Shown: piece after piece, positions 1 through 8,508 of the stretch
Position numbering within the stretch: position 1 is the stretch's first letter
Layout of the letters: each line of letters opens with the position of its first letter
DNA from: Deltaproteobacteria bacterium
Lineage (GTDB): Bacteria > Myxococcota_A > Polyangia > Haliangiales > SHYZ01
Direction: 5' to 3'
Assembly (NCBI GenBank): GCA_016210055.1
Contig: JACQUZ010000166.1
Coordinates: forward strand, 1 to 64,000
Length of the DNA: 64,000 nucleotides
Notes under the pieces: generated by a model
The model's database searches: none
What the model was told of the DNA's origin: nothing
Seen by the model: only the letters and a program-made list of their open reading frames with translations
Program-made: the position numbers and the translations under genes

Positions 1-99
1 GAGCGGGCGGGCTCTCTGGCGGAGCGGGCGGGCTCTCTGGCGGAGCGGGCGGGCTCTCTGGCGGAGCGGGCGGGCTCTCTGGCGGAGCGGGCGGGCTCT
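1..99. repeat. 21-base tandem repeat (in-frame, coding)
   Basis: Four full head-to-tail copies and a partial fifth of a 21-base unit that begins gagcgggcgg and ends ctctctggcg. The array may extend left of the window. It lies in frame in the minus-strand J-domain/PilZ gene, where each unit encodes the seven residues PESPPAP, so copy-number change would lengthen a proline-rich tail without breaking the frame. The copies are identical, which suggests recent expansion. Confidence 0.9.
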
Positions 100-1321
100 G
101 GGACGCGGGCTCGGGCACAGCGGAGGATCCAGGTGTCGGCCTGAAGTCGCCGCTCGCTGGCCCGGATGCTCGTCCAGGCGCCGGTGGGGGCGGCGGCCTA
201 GGCGGTGGCGCATGAGCGGCCGGTGGAGGAGCCGGCGCGGCCTGGGCAGCCTGCGGCGCGGGCTCGGCCGGAACTTGCTCGACCTCTGGGCTCGCACCCG
301 CCTTGCGCAGGCAATCCTCGATGCGCGCCCTCGCTTCTGCGTCGAGATCCACAAACCTCAAGCCCATCCCCGCTGCGTCGCCCTTCGCGCTTCGTTCGGG
401 CGCAACGACCCTCGCCACCTCCGCTTCCAGCTCGAGAGAATGGTTGTCGGGAAGGGCGATGCGGAGCTTCACCGCTGTCCCTACTGCCAGAGGCGTGGCC
501 GCGCGCACGAAAAGACCCCCGCGGCTTATGTTACGGGCGTGGAGCGTCACGAACTGATCCCACGTCCCGCACTTGATCTTGATGGGCTGAAGGAAGCGCT
601 GGCGTGGCTCGGCCCTGGCGAAGATCGGTGCCCCGGTGGGCTGGGCATCGGGTGCCACTTCGGCAGCACTTCGGGGTGAAGCTGGGTCAAAAGCGATAGG
701 CGCCGGTGGTGCCGAGACCGCGGCCACTGGCGTCGCCGAGATTGCCGCCGCGGGGGCCGCCGCGGGGGCCGCCGCGGGCGTCGCCGGGCTCTTGGCTGGC
801 GACAAGCGCGCGAGCGCATCCCGGATGGCCTCCGAGTCCTGCTCCAGCTGCAGCGCCAGCTGGAATTGCATCCGGGCCCCCTTTTCGTCACCCGCACGGA
901 GCCGCTCGTTTCCGAGCTGAAAGAATCGCCGCGCCTTCTCGTTTTTTGGCTCCGAAGGGCGCGACTGCGCCTGCTCGGCCCGGGCGATCTCTTCTTCGGT
1001 CACCCGGAAGCGGCCCCCCGTAAGGACCCGATCGTAGATCTGTCGCCGCACCGGATCGGACAGCATCCGGTACGCCTCGCTAATGCGAGAATAGAGCAGC
1101 GATAGAGCACGACGTCTCTCGAGGTTCTTTTCCCGCGCATGGCGGTCGGGATGCACCGTCCCGACCCGCTTGTAATACGCCGCCTTGATGGCTTCGGGAT
1201 CTGCCGTGGGGCTGACCTTCAGCACGTCGTAGTACGAGCGCTCGTCCAGCCGATCGACCATGGCCAGGGTTTCTGCCCAGAAATCGCTCTGTGGCACCGG
1301 TGGCGGTCCTCCTTGGCTCAT
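1..1321 (-). CDS. J-domain protein with PilZ domain and Pro-rich repeat tail (3' end outside window)
   Basis: Partial gene: 440 codons are visible and the stop lies beyond base 1. Residues about 28-95 form a J domain with the HPD triad at 57-59 (VHPDR), the part that stimulates Hsp70 ATPase. Residues about 120-230 are charged and then Ala/Pro-rich. Residues about 235-330 look like a PilZ domain of the myxobacterial TIGR02266 type, with NISRGG at 264-269 and GMGLRFVDLD near the end. The usual RxxxR of c-di-GMP-binding PilZ is not clear, so ligand binding is uncertain. The tail is Pro/Ala-rich and ends in PESPPAP repeats. It starts 4 bases after the stop of the Hsp70 gene, so the two are very probably cotranscribed partners. 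J plus PilZ in one chain is an unusual architecture. Confidence 0.85.
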   Translation of the reverse strand, partial: MSQGGPPPVPQSDFWAETLAMVDRLDERSYYDVLKVSPTADPEAIKAAYYKRVGTVHPDRHAREKNLERRRALSLLYSRISEAYRMLSDPVRRQIYDRVLTGGRFRVTEEEIARAEQAQSRPSEPKNEKARRFFQLGNERLRAGDEKGARMQFQLALQLEQDSEAIRDALARLSPAKSPATPAAAPAAAPAAAISATPVAAVSAPPAPIAFDPASPRSAAEVAPDAQPTGAPIFARAEPRQRFLQPIKIKCGTWDQFVTLHARNISRGGLFVRAATPLAVGTAVKLRIALPDNHSLELEAEVARVVAPERSAKGDAAGMGLRFVDLDAEARARIEDCLRKAGASPEVEQVPAEPAPQAAQAAPAPPPAAHAPPPRPPPPPAPGRASGPASGDFRPTPGSSAVPEPASQSPPAPPESPPAPPESPPAPPESPPAPPESPPA

Positions 1322-1325
1322 GCCC

Positions 1326-2906
1326 TCACGAAGCCTTGCTCACCTGTTGGGTACCGATGCCCAAGACCGAGAGAGTGGCCCGTTCCTCGCGGTTCGTGTC
1401 CAGGTCGCGGGCCGAAACCTGAAGCGTGCCGTCGGCGTCGAGCACGAAGGACACCTCTACCCGTACCTGCCCGCGCGCCGCCGGCCGGAGCCCGTCGAGG
1501 CGCAACGTGCCGAGGAGCTTGTTCGAATCGAACCGCTTCTCCTCCCCCTCACAGATCTTGAGGAGAACGCTCGTCTGCCCATCCGTCGCCGTCGTGAACA
1601 CGCGGGTCTTCTCGACCGGGATGGGCGTGTTTTTTTCGACGAGGAGGTCCGCGTATCCACCCGCCGTGGCCACCCCGAGCCCATGGGACGTGACATCCAT
1701 GAGCAGGAAGCCGTTGGTCTCGGCTTCGACAGGCGGCGCGAGGAGGAAGTTCGCCTGGAGCGCTGCGCCGGCAGCCACCACCTCCATGGGGTTGATGTCC
1801 GTTCGAGGTGCCCTGCCGAAGTGCTCCGCGACCCGCTGGCGGATCGCGGGGATCTTGGTCGCACCGCCCACCAAGATCACGTCGTCTACCAGGCGAGCAG
1901 CCTGGTTGGCCTCGGAGAGGACTTTTTCGACGAGCATCAGCGACCGATCCACCAGGGGGGAAATCAGGTCTTCAAGATCCTCCCGTGGGAGGTTGAACTC
2001 AAGTGACAGGGCAGCGCCCCCCAATCCATGGGCCAAGTCATTGATCTTGCCCTGGGCAACTTGCTCTTGGGATAGGCGCTGCTTGATGTTCTCGGAGGCC
2101 AAGAGAAGCCGCGCCATCTCGTCGGCGTAAAGGCTGATGTCGTACCGATGCTGCATCAGGAAGTCCTCGGCAAGCTTCTTGGCGAGCGAGCGGTCCATGT
2201 CGTCGCCGCCGAGGTAGGGATCGCCGCCGGTGGCGATGACCTCGAACAGGTTCTCCCTCGCCGCCAGAAGGGTCACATCAAAGGTACCGCCTCCCATGTC
2301 GTAAATGACGATGCGCTGGTTCAGCCTGCGGCCAAGACCATAGGCGAGCGCCGCCGCGGTGGGCTCGTTGAGCAGGCGCAACACGTTGAGCCCCGCTCTC
2401 TCGGCAGCGAGCCGGGTCGCCTCCCGCTGCCCGTCCGAGAAGTGGGCAGGAACCGTGATGACCGCGTTCGACACCCGGCAACCCAGGTGGGCTTCCGCCA
2501 CCTCCCGCAGGTACGAGAGGACAAAGCTCGACACGTCGATGACCGGGAACCGGCCCGCGCGCGTGACGACGATGGGCTCCTCATTGTCCCCTGCGACGAC
2601 CCGGTACGGGAGGGTCGAGATGACCTCCTGTACCTTGGGGGCGTTGAATGGCTGGCCGATGATTCGCTTGGCCGAAAAGACGGTGTTCGCCGGGTCAATG
2701 ATGCGGCGAACACGCGCCGCAGCGCCCACAATCCGCTCGCCGGATGGCTTGAACGCCACCACCGAGGGGTGGAGGCGGTTGCCATCCTTATCGGGAATCA
2801 CTTCCACTTTCCCCTTGCGGGCACAGGCCACCACTGAGTTCGTGGTGCCAAGGTCAATCCCTATGGTGACCTCTTGCTCGTCCGTGGCTTCCGGGAGGGC
2901 TTCCAT
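1326..2906 (-). CDS. Hsp70 (DnaK-like) chaperone lacking the C-terminal lid
   Basis: Cytosolic ATP-driven chaperone of the Hsp70 family. The ATPase domain starts with the phosphate-1 loop IDLGTTNSVV (about residues 17-26) and contains LLNEPTAAALAYGLG, YDMGGGTFDVT and LVGGATKIPAIR. A linker-like GFLLMDVTSHGLG precedes a beta-type substrate-binding domain, and the chain ends soon after it. At 526 residues it is about 110 shorter than housekeeping DnaK, so the helical lid is missing. This suggests a specialised paralogue serving the J-domain protein encoded 4 bases downstream. I chose ATG at 2906; an in-frame TTG at 2939 would add 11 residues, and neither has a convincing Shine-Dalgarno. Confidence 0.9.
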   Translation of the reverse strand: MEALPEATDEQEVTIGIDLGTTNSVVACARKGKVEVIPDKDGNRLHPSVVAFKPSGERIVGAAARVRRIIDPANTVFSAKRIIGQPFNAPKVQEVISTLPYRVVAGDNEEPIVVTRAGRFPVIDVSSFVLSYLREVAEAHLGCRVSNAVITVPAHFSDGQREATRLAAERAGLNVLRLLNEPTAAALAYGLGRRLNQRIVIYDMGGGTFDVTLLAARENLFEVIATGGDPYLGGDDMDRSLAKKLAEDFLMQHRYDISLYADEMARLLLASENIKQRLSQEQVAQGKINDLAHGLGGAALSLEFNLPREDLEDLISPLVDRSLMLVEKVLSEANQAARLVDDVILVGGATKIPAIRQRVAEHFGRAPRTDINPMEVVAAGAALQANFLLAPPVEAETNGFLLMDVTSHGLGVATAGGYADLLVEKNTPIPVEKTRVFTTATDGQTSVLLKICEGEEKRFDSNKLLGTLRLDGLRPAARGQVRVEVSFVLDADGTLQVSARDLDTNREERATLSVLGIGTQQVSKAS

Positions 2907-3038
2907 GGTATGGCGGCTCAGGATAGCGTCCGAGCCCAAGTATATCTCGTCGGCTTCTCGTTAGACAACTAGTGCGACGTGCCCGACTGGGGCACAGGGC
3001 GGTTGCGCAGCTCCGGGGGATGGGGATACGATCGAGCG

Positions 3039-5303
3039 GTGCAGCGTCCGGCCGCCCGGAGGCGTCTTGTCCTGGTCGATCCCGACCCGCGGTTTGGCGC
3101 CGCGGTATCCGAGGCGCTCACGGCACAGGGGTACGATGTCTGCGCGTGCACCGATGCGCCAGAAGGCCTGAAGAAGCTCGCCACCCTAGCGCCTGACGTC
3201 CTGGTCGTGGAGCTGGAAATCCCTGGCCATGACGGCGCGTGGCTCCTTCGCAAGCTGCGAGACGATTACATGGGGCGACGCCCTCGTGTCGTCGTCCTGG
3301 GCAGAGCCGAAGCGATCACCAGTGGCCTGGCCGGGCTCGGGGTGAGCGCCGTCGTGCTCAAGCCAGCCCTTCCGCAGGCGGTGGTGGCGGCATCGACCGA
3401 CGGCGCTGCACGTGATGGGATCGCAAGGGACGCGGAGTCCGTGCGCGAGCTCGTGGAGCTCTCGATCCTCGACGGTGACCTGGCAGGGGCCCTGTCCACG
3501 CTCAGCAAGCGGGTTGCCCTCACGCTGCGTGTCTCGGAGTGCATGGTCATGGGGTCGCTTGGCGAGCGCGAGTTCATGGGCTCGGCAAGCGGACGATCTG
3601 CTGACAGCTCAGGCCTCCCGATCCTCGACTTCTGCCGCGTGGCCGTGGATGCCCGCTCCCCGGTTTTCGCCGCCGTGCGTCCCGGGCGCATTGGCTCGTA
3701 CCTGGCAGCGCCGTTGGAGTCACCCCTCGGGGGAAATCGATTGGGCGTCCTCATGCTCTGCGACGAGAACGCACGGGCTTTTCCCGCGATCATCGTCGAC
3801 AGCCTGCGCGCGTTGGGGCGGCGGCTCTACGGAGAGCTCGTATGGCGCTCGCTCCACGAGCGGATCGCGGCCGATCGGGACAGGCTGCACGAGATATCGA
3901 TGATCGATCCAGCTCTAGGCGTGTGGACGCGTGCAGCGCTCGATCAGGCCCTGCCTGGCGAGGTGTCGGCGTGTCGCCGTCGAGGAGAGCCGGTCGGTCT
4001 GGCCATCATCGACATGCGGGGCTTGCGTCACCTGAACGAGAAGCATGGGCACGTGCTTGGAGACGCGGCTCTCCGCCACGTGGCGACCACCGCCCGACGG
4101 GAGGTGCGGATCCAGGACATCATATCCCGCTACTCTGGGGACACGTTCGCACTGGCGCTGCCTGGCTCCTCGGTGGAAGACGCCGTGAAGATCATCGCGC
4201 GAGTCCAACAGGCGCTCTCGGCCTCGCCGTTCCAGCGTGGAGGGGTGACGATCTCCCTAACGATCGCCGCCGGCGTGTCGGCTCTCGCCGAGATCGACAC
4301 CGCCGAGGCCGCGCTCGCCCGTGCGGCTGCGGCCGTAAAGCTCGCCAAGCAGCGCAGCGAGCCCATCGCCGTTGCGGACGCCAGCATGACTCCCGACGAT
4401 GGAGAGACCGTTGAGATCGTGGAGGCGCGGCCCCTCGAGCCCGGGGCCACCTTGGGGGGGAACTACCAGATCTTTCACGAGATCAGCCACGGTGCCATGG
4501 GGGTGGTGTATCGCGCCGAAGATCTTGGCCTCGGAAGACCCGTGGCGCTCAAGGTGCTCAAGCCAGAGCTAGCGCGCGACAAGTCGGTCGTGGATCGCTT
4601 CCGTGCCGAGGCCGGGATCCTGGCGAAGATCCGCCACGAGAACCTGGTCCAGGTGTACTCATTTGGAATCGACGGCGACGACGTCTACTTCGCCATGGAG
4701 CTCGTCGAGGGGGAGTCTCTTGAAGCCCAGATTGACCAAGCGCGCGATGAGCGACGGCTCCTCTCCCTAGAAGACGTCGAACGGGTCGTCGCCCACATGT
4801 CCGACGCTCTGGATGCCCTCCACAAGGTGGGAGTCCTGCACCGGGACGTGAAGCCAGCCAACGTGCTGATTGATCGCGCCAAGGGTCGTGCCGTGATGGT
4901 CGACGTGGGCATCGCCAAGCGCCGTGGCACGGAAAAGGATCCCGCCGGAACACCAGGATTCACGGCTGTCGAGGCCTTCACCGGCGGCATGGAAAGCCCA
5001 GCGACCGACGTCTACGGGCTCGCCGCCACGGCGTACATGCTCCTCACCCTCGAGCCTCCTTTCGGGGAGGACTCGGCCCAGGCAATCCTCGTGCGCCAAA
5101 TGCGGGGCACGCCGACGCCTCCGTCGCACGTGCGGCCAGGAATGCCGCATGCGGTCAATGCGGTGCTCTTGCGGGCACTCGATCGCAACCCTGCCAACCG
5201 TCACGCCACCGCCAGCGAGTTCGCGCGCGCCCTGATTCAGGCGCTCTCGGATGCGCCCGAGCCCGTGCGCATCGGCAAGGACACGTTCCGGCTCAAGGAA
5301 TAA
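3039..5303 (+). CDS. Hybrid signalling protein: REC-GAF-GGDEF(degenerate)-Ser/Thr kinase
   Basis: Residues here are numbered from this GTG start. A receiver domain (about 7-120) has Glu58 in VVELEIPGHDG where the phosphorylated Asp should be; the switch Lys remains (VLKPA). A GAF-like region follows (about 130-270), then a GGDEF fold whose signature is SGDTF (366-370), so cyclase activity is doubtful. The C-terminal half is a Ser/Thr kinase with ATP-binding VALKVLKP (Lys505), catalytic HRDVKPAN (Asp603) and DVG instead of DFG (Asp622 retained), and it is probably active. The likely output is protein phosphorylation tuned by upstream sensory modules. GTG at 3039 places the receiver at a normal distance from the N-terminus; GTG at 2979 is an alternative. 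It is convergent with the HDOD gene. Confidence 0.9.
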   Translation: MQRPAARRRLVLVDPDPRFGAAVSEALTAQGYDVCACTDAPEGLKKLATLAPDVLVVELEIPGHDGAWLLRKLRDDYMGRRPRVVVLGRAEAITSGLAGLGVSAVVLKPALPQAVVAASTDGAARDGIARDAESVRELVELSILDGDLAGALSTLSKRVALTLRVSECMVMGSLGEREFMGSASGRSADSSGLPILDFCRVAVDARSPVFAAVRPGRIGSYLAAPLESPLGGNRLGVLMLCDENARAFPAIIVDSLRALGRRLYGELVWRSLHERIAADRDRLHEISMIDPALGVWTRAALDQALPGEVSACRRRGEPVGLAIIDMRGLRHLNEKHGHVLGDAALRHVATTARREVRIQDIISRYSGDTFALALPGSSVEDAVKIIARVQQALSASPFQRGGVTISLTIAAGVSALAEIDTAEAALARAAAAVKLAKQRSEPIAVADASMTPDDGETVEIVEARPLEPGATLGGNYQIFHEISHGAMGVVYRAEDLGLGRPVALKVLKPELARDKSVVDRFRAEAGILAKIRHENLVQVYSFGIDGDDVYFAMELVEGESLEAQIDQARDERRLLSLEDVERVVAHMSDALDALHKVGVLHRDVKPANVLIDRAKGRAVMVDVGIAKRRGTEKDPAGTPGFTAVEAFTGGMESPATDVYGLAATAYMLLTLEPPFGEDSAQAILVRQMRGTPTPPSHVRPGMPHAVNAVLLRALDRNPANRHATASEFARALIQALSDAPEPVRIGKDTFRLKE

Positions 5304-5337
5304 CAGTGCCTGTCGCTTGGGGACCGCAGGGCACCTG

Positions 5338-6180
5338 CTAGATCGACGACAGCTCGGACACCCGCTCTGAAAAACGCCTGACCGAGTCGTCCACGCGAGC
5401 AGGGGGGTGGACGAAGTTCTTGATGCTGAGGCGGCTCCGGTCGAGCGGTTCGAACCCAGACCCTGCCCCGGCAAGAGTGGCGAGCTCGTCGGCAGCGGCC
5501 ACGAGCCTCACGATTTCCGGGGACGTGCTGCTCGCCTCGTGGTGCCCCTTCATGACGGCTTTCATGAGAGCCGGGAGCTGCCAAAGGTCGGCCAAGCGTG
5601 CCCCCGCCGCGGTGTGGGTGATCTTGAGAACGCCGTTTATCCCTGCGCCCGAGGCCAAGAGGCCGGCAAACATGGTGACGTTGTCCGACATGAACTTGAT
5701 GAGAACGGCGGCCCCAATGTCGTGCACCAGCCCAGCGAGTCCAGCGTCATCTGCAGGCGTGCGAGACCCGGAGGCCAGGTAGGTGCAGGCTGCCGATACG
5801 GCGAGGCTGTGCTTGCGGAGGCGGTTCATCTCGTCCGCAAACTGATGCGATGTAAAAAGGAGAGGCTCGAGCGACGCGAAGACGAGCACGTCGCGCGCGG
5901 TGGCGAGCCCGATGCGAGTGAGCGCTGCTTGAACGGAGAGCGCGGGGAGTCCTCGTCGATACAATCCGGAATTGGCCGTGCGGAGAAAGCGCACCGCGAG
6001 GAGCTGATCGCGTTCGATCAGCCTTGCGATGTTCCGGATGTCCGCATTCGGCGTGCTCGCGAGCTGCATCGCCTTGCGAGCGACGTCCGGCAGCATCGGC
6101 GGGTGGAAGGAAGGAGACATGATGAAGTGCGAGAGCAATGCGACGGCGCGCGCTTCTTCGTGGTCCTTCGGCAACTGCAT
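5338..6180 (-). CDS. HDOD domain signalling protein
   Basis: A 280-residue single-domain HDOD protein, a catalytically degenerate relative of HD phosphohydrolases used in bacterial signalling. Typical features are visible: SPSFHPPMLPDVARKAMQLA near residue 25, the ARLIERDQLLAVRFLRTANS block, GLATARDVLVF, and LVHDIGAAVLI in place of a metal-binding HD centre. No signal peptide or membrane segment is seen. It lies between two other signalling or metabolic genes, and its 44-base upstream gap is strikingly A/T-rich for this genome, so it probably has its own promoter. The family usually acts as a scaffold downstream of second-messenger or kinase circuits; its partner cannot be deduced here. Confidence 0.85.
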   Translation of the reverse strand: MQLPKDHEEARAVALLSHFIMSPSFHPPMLPDVARKAMQLASTPNADIRNIARLIERDQLLAVRFLRTANSGLYRRGLPALSVQAALTRIGLATARDVLVFASLEPLLFTSHQFADEMNRLRKHSLAVSAACTYLASGSRTPADDAGLAGLVHDIGAAVLIKFMSDNVTMFAGLLASGAGINGVLKITHTAAGARLADLWQLPALMKAVMKGHHEASSTSPEIVRLVAAADELATLAGAGSGFEPLDRSRLSIKNFVHPPARVDDSVRRFSERVSELSSI

Positions 6181-6224
6181 TTTTACACTCTATAACAAAA
6201 GCGCGTTCTCTATTACAGAAATTT

Positions 6225-7436
6225 TTACGCTTGTATTTCCCGACCTCCGACTACATTCCACTGGAAGCGCAGTCGTCCGGCAAGAAACCGCAATAATGCC
6301 TCGGCTTTGGGCAAGAAGCTGGCGAGCTCCACGTACTCGGTCGTGGTGTGGAAGCCCGCTCCCCGGGGGCCAAGCCCGTCGATCGCGGGCACCCCGATGG
6401 CCGCAACGGTGTTCGCATCGCTCCCGCCACCAACGAGCGGCGCCTCACCGTCGCCAAGCGTGGCCGCGCGCTGGCAGGCGGCGTATTCGGAGAAAAGGGC
6501 GGCCTGTTCTTTCGTCTTCTCGAGAGGCGGGCGAGTGATGCCGCCCTCCAGGCGAATTCTCGTGCCCGACACCCCCTGCTCAGCACGCTGCGCCGCCAGG
6601 TGGATCGCGTCCACGAGCGCCTTCGCGTCGTCGGTCGAGTTGAACCTGAGATCGATTTCGCAGCTCGCGCTCTCCGGCACGGTGTTCTTGCTGGTCCCTC
6701 CGCGCACGACTCCTACGTTTACCGTGACCCCCCGTCCATAATCAGTGAGTGGCTGGACGGCGTCGATCAACTTGGCCACGGCCCAAATGGCGTTTCGCCC
6801 CTCTTCGTGGGCATTTCCAGCGTGGGCAGCCCTTCCCGTGGCGCACGCCCGGATCAACCCAGTTCCCCGCCGCCGCGTAACAATGAGATCCCCAGCCCGA
6901 CCCGACTCGAACACCAGCGCGCATTGAGCGCCCTTGGCGACTTCCCGGAGGACAGGGGCAGAATCCGGAGAGCCAATCTCCTCGTCTGCGACAGAGATGA
7001 CGAGGACTGGAAGGTCGGCGAGGAGATTGGCCTCGTCGAGCACGGAGAGCACGGTGCGCACGATGGCGAGGCCACCCTTCATGTCGAGCGCGCCCGGGCC
7101 AAAGGCACGGCCTCCCTCCTCGCACCACCCTTCGAAATGCCCTGGAGGAAAAACGGTGTCGTGGTGTCCGACGAGGACGATGGGGGAAACGCCCTCTTGC
7201 CGAGCCGCCTGAGTGCGCCAGACGAGGTGATTGCCCACCCGATCGCTCTTCTTCACCTCGAGCTCGACGGACGGAAACGCGAACGCATCCTTGAGAAGCT
7301 CACCCACCCGGTTCACGCCTGCGATGTTCTCCGTGAAGCTGTTTACTTCGACCCATTCCCTGGTGAGGCGCCACATCTCGTGCTCGCGGCGCTGAAGCGA
7401 CAGCAGAAGTTCTGGAAAGTGGTCCACGGCAGCCAT
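6225..7436 (-). CDS. M20 family metallopeptidase/amidohydrolase (ArgE/carboxypeptidase G2-like)
   Basis: A 403-residue zinc-dependent M20 enzyme. Metal and catalytic motifs appear in order: VGHHDTVFPPG (His-x-Asp), GALDMKGGLAIV (bridging Asp), ISVADEEIGSPDS (catalytic and metal Glu) and VGGGSDANTVAA. The lid/dimerisation region lies between them (GAAHAGNAH-like RAAHAGNAHEEG). The fold serves acetylornithine deacetylase, carboxypeptidase G2 and related hydrolases. Because it is divergent from argC-argB with only 19 bases between starts, N-acetyl-amino-acid deacylation in arginine synthesis is an attractive role, but the sequence looks closer to the G2-like branch. ATG at 7436 is chosen because AGGA precedes it and longer forms would overlap argC. 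Confidence 0.85.
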   Translation of the reverse strand: MAAVDHFPELLLSLQRREHEMWRLTREWVEVNSFTENIAGVNRVGELLKDAFAFPSVELEVKKSDRVGNHLVWRTQAARQEGVSPIVLVGHHDTVFPPGHFEGWCEEGGRAFGPGALDMKGGLAIVRTVLSVLDEANLLADLPVLVISVADEEIGSPDSAPVLREVAKGAQCALVFESGRAGDLIVTRRRGTGLIRACATGRAAHAGNAHEEGRNAIWAVAKLIDAVQPLTDYGRGVTVNVGVVRGGTSKNTVPESASCEIDLRFNSTDDAKALVDAIHLAAQRAEQGVSGTRIRLEGGITRPPLEKTKEQAALFSEYAACQRAATLGDGEAPLVGGGSDANTVAAIGVPAIDGLGPRGAGFHTTTEYVELASFLPKAEALLRFLAGRLRFQWNVVGGREIQA

Positions 7437-7455
7437 TTTAGTATCCTGTCGCCCC

Positions 7456-8508
7456 ATGACGAAGCGATTCAAGGCAGCCATCATTGGTGGATCGGGATAC
7501 GGCGGCGCCGAGCTGATCCGCCGGTTGATCATTCACCCCGAGGTTGAGCTCGCGCGCGTGGCCTCGGTCGACTACGTCGGGGAGTCGCTGGGTGCGGCGC
7601 ATCCGAACCTCGAGGGGATTACCGAGCATCGGTTCCAGGACGTGCCTCCGGCCGAGGCAGTGAGGGGGTGCGACGTGGCGCTCCTAGCACTCCCGCATAA
7701 GGTGACCGCCGCCAAGGTTCCAGAGCTCGTGGCGACGGGCGTGAAGATCGTCGACATGTCAGGTGATTTCCGCCTGCGGGACGCGGGCTTGTACGAGCGC
7801 TACTATGGCGCTCGCCATCCGCACCCGGAGCTTCTTGGTACGTTCGCCTACGGACTTCCGGAGATTTTCCGAGAGACGATCCACAAGAGCAAGTACGTGG
7901 CGTCTCCTGGATGCTTTGCCACGTCGATGGAATTGGCGCTTTATCCGCTGGCCAAGGCGGGCCTGTTGCGGGGTGCTGTGCACGTGACCGGGCTCACGGG
8001 CTCGTCGGGGTCAGGAATCAGCCCGACGGCGACCACCCATCATCCGAGTCGCGCTGGAAACCTTCGCACGTACAAGCCCCTTGAGCACCAGCATGTTCCC
8101 GAGGTGACCCAGGTGCTTGGCGATGCGGGGGCAAAGGACTGGGAACTGCGGTTCGTGCCGGTCTCGGCGCCGCTGGTCCGGGGCATCTTTACGACGGCCT
8201 ATGTTGAAGTGCCAGCCGACGTCGACGACAAGCGCGTCGCCGCATTGTTCGACGCGTGCTATGCGGGCGAGCCCTTCGTGCGAAGGCCCAAGAAGCGGCT
8301 GCCAGAAGTGGTGGCCGTGGCCGGTTCGAACCATGCCGAGGTGGGGTTCGTGGTGTCGCCTCCCCGCGGGGAAAGCCGAACCGTGGCCTGCTTTGCGGCG
8401 ATCGACAACCTCATCAAGGGGGGCGCCGGTCAGGCTATCCAAAACATGAATCTTGTCCTCGGCCTAGATGAGAAACTCAGCTTGGAGGACCCGGGATCAT
8501 GGCCGTAG
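7456..8508 (+). CDS. argC: N-acetyl-gamma-glutamyl-phosphate reductase
   Basis: A 350-residue NADPH-dependent reductase of arginine biosynthesis, converting N-acetylglutamyl-5-phosphate to the semialdehyde. The Rossmann start AAIIGGSGYGGAELIRRL is at residues 7-24, the active-site Cys lies in YVASPGCFATSM, and the substrate region GSSGSGISPTATTHHPSR and the C-terminal NLIKGGAGQAIQNMN are typical. The length is normal for the family. It overlaps argB by 10 bases, so the pair is translationally coupled. Members of this family also act on LysW-bound substrates in lysine or ornithine synthesis, but no LysW-like gene is visible here. Confidence 0.95.
   Translation: MTKRFKAAIIGGSGYGGAELIRRLIIHPEVELARVASVDYVGESLGAAHPNLEGITEHRFQDVPPAEAVRGCDVALLALPHKVTAAKVPELVATGVKIVDMSGDFRLRDAGLYERYYGARHPHPELLGTFAYGLPEIFRETIHKSKYVASPGCFATSMELALYPLAKAGLLRGAVHVTGLTGSSGSGISPTATTHHPSRAGNLRTYKPLEHQHVPEVTQVLGDAGAKDWELRFVPVSAPLVRGIFTTAYVEVPADVDDKRVAALFDACYAGEPFVRRPKKRLPEVVAVAGSNHAEVGFVVSPPRGESRTVACFAAIDNLIKGGAGQAIQNMNLVLGLDEKLSLEDPGSWP

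Noticed and set aside
1-99. Short identical tandem units resembling the edge of a CRISPR array
   Set aside because: Units are directly adjacent with no spacers, and they encode an in-frame proline-rich heptad in the J-domain gene.
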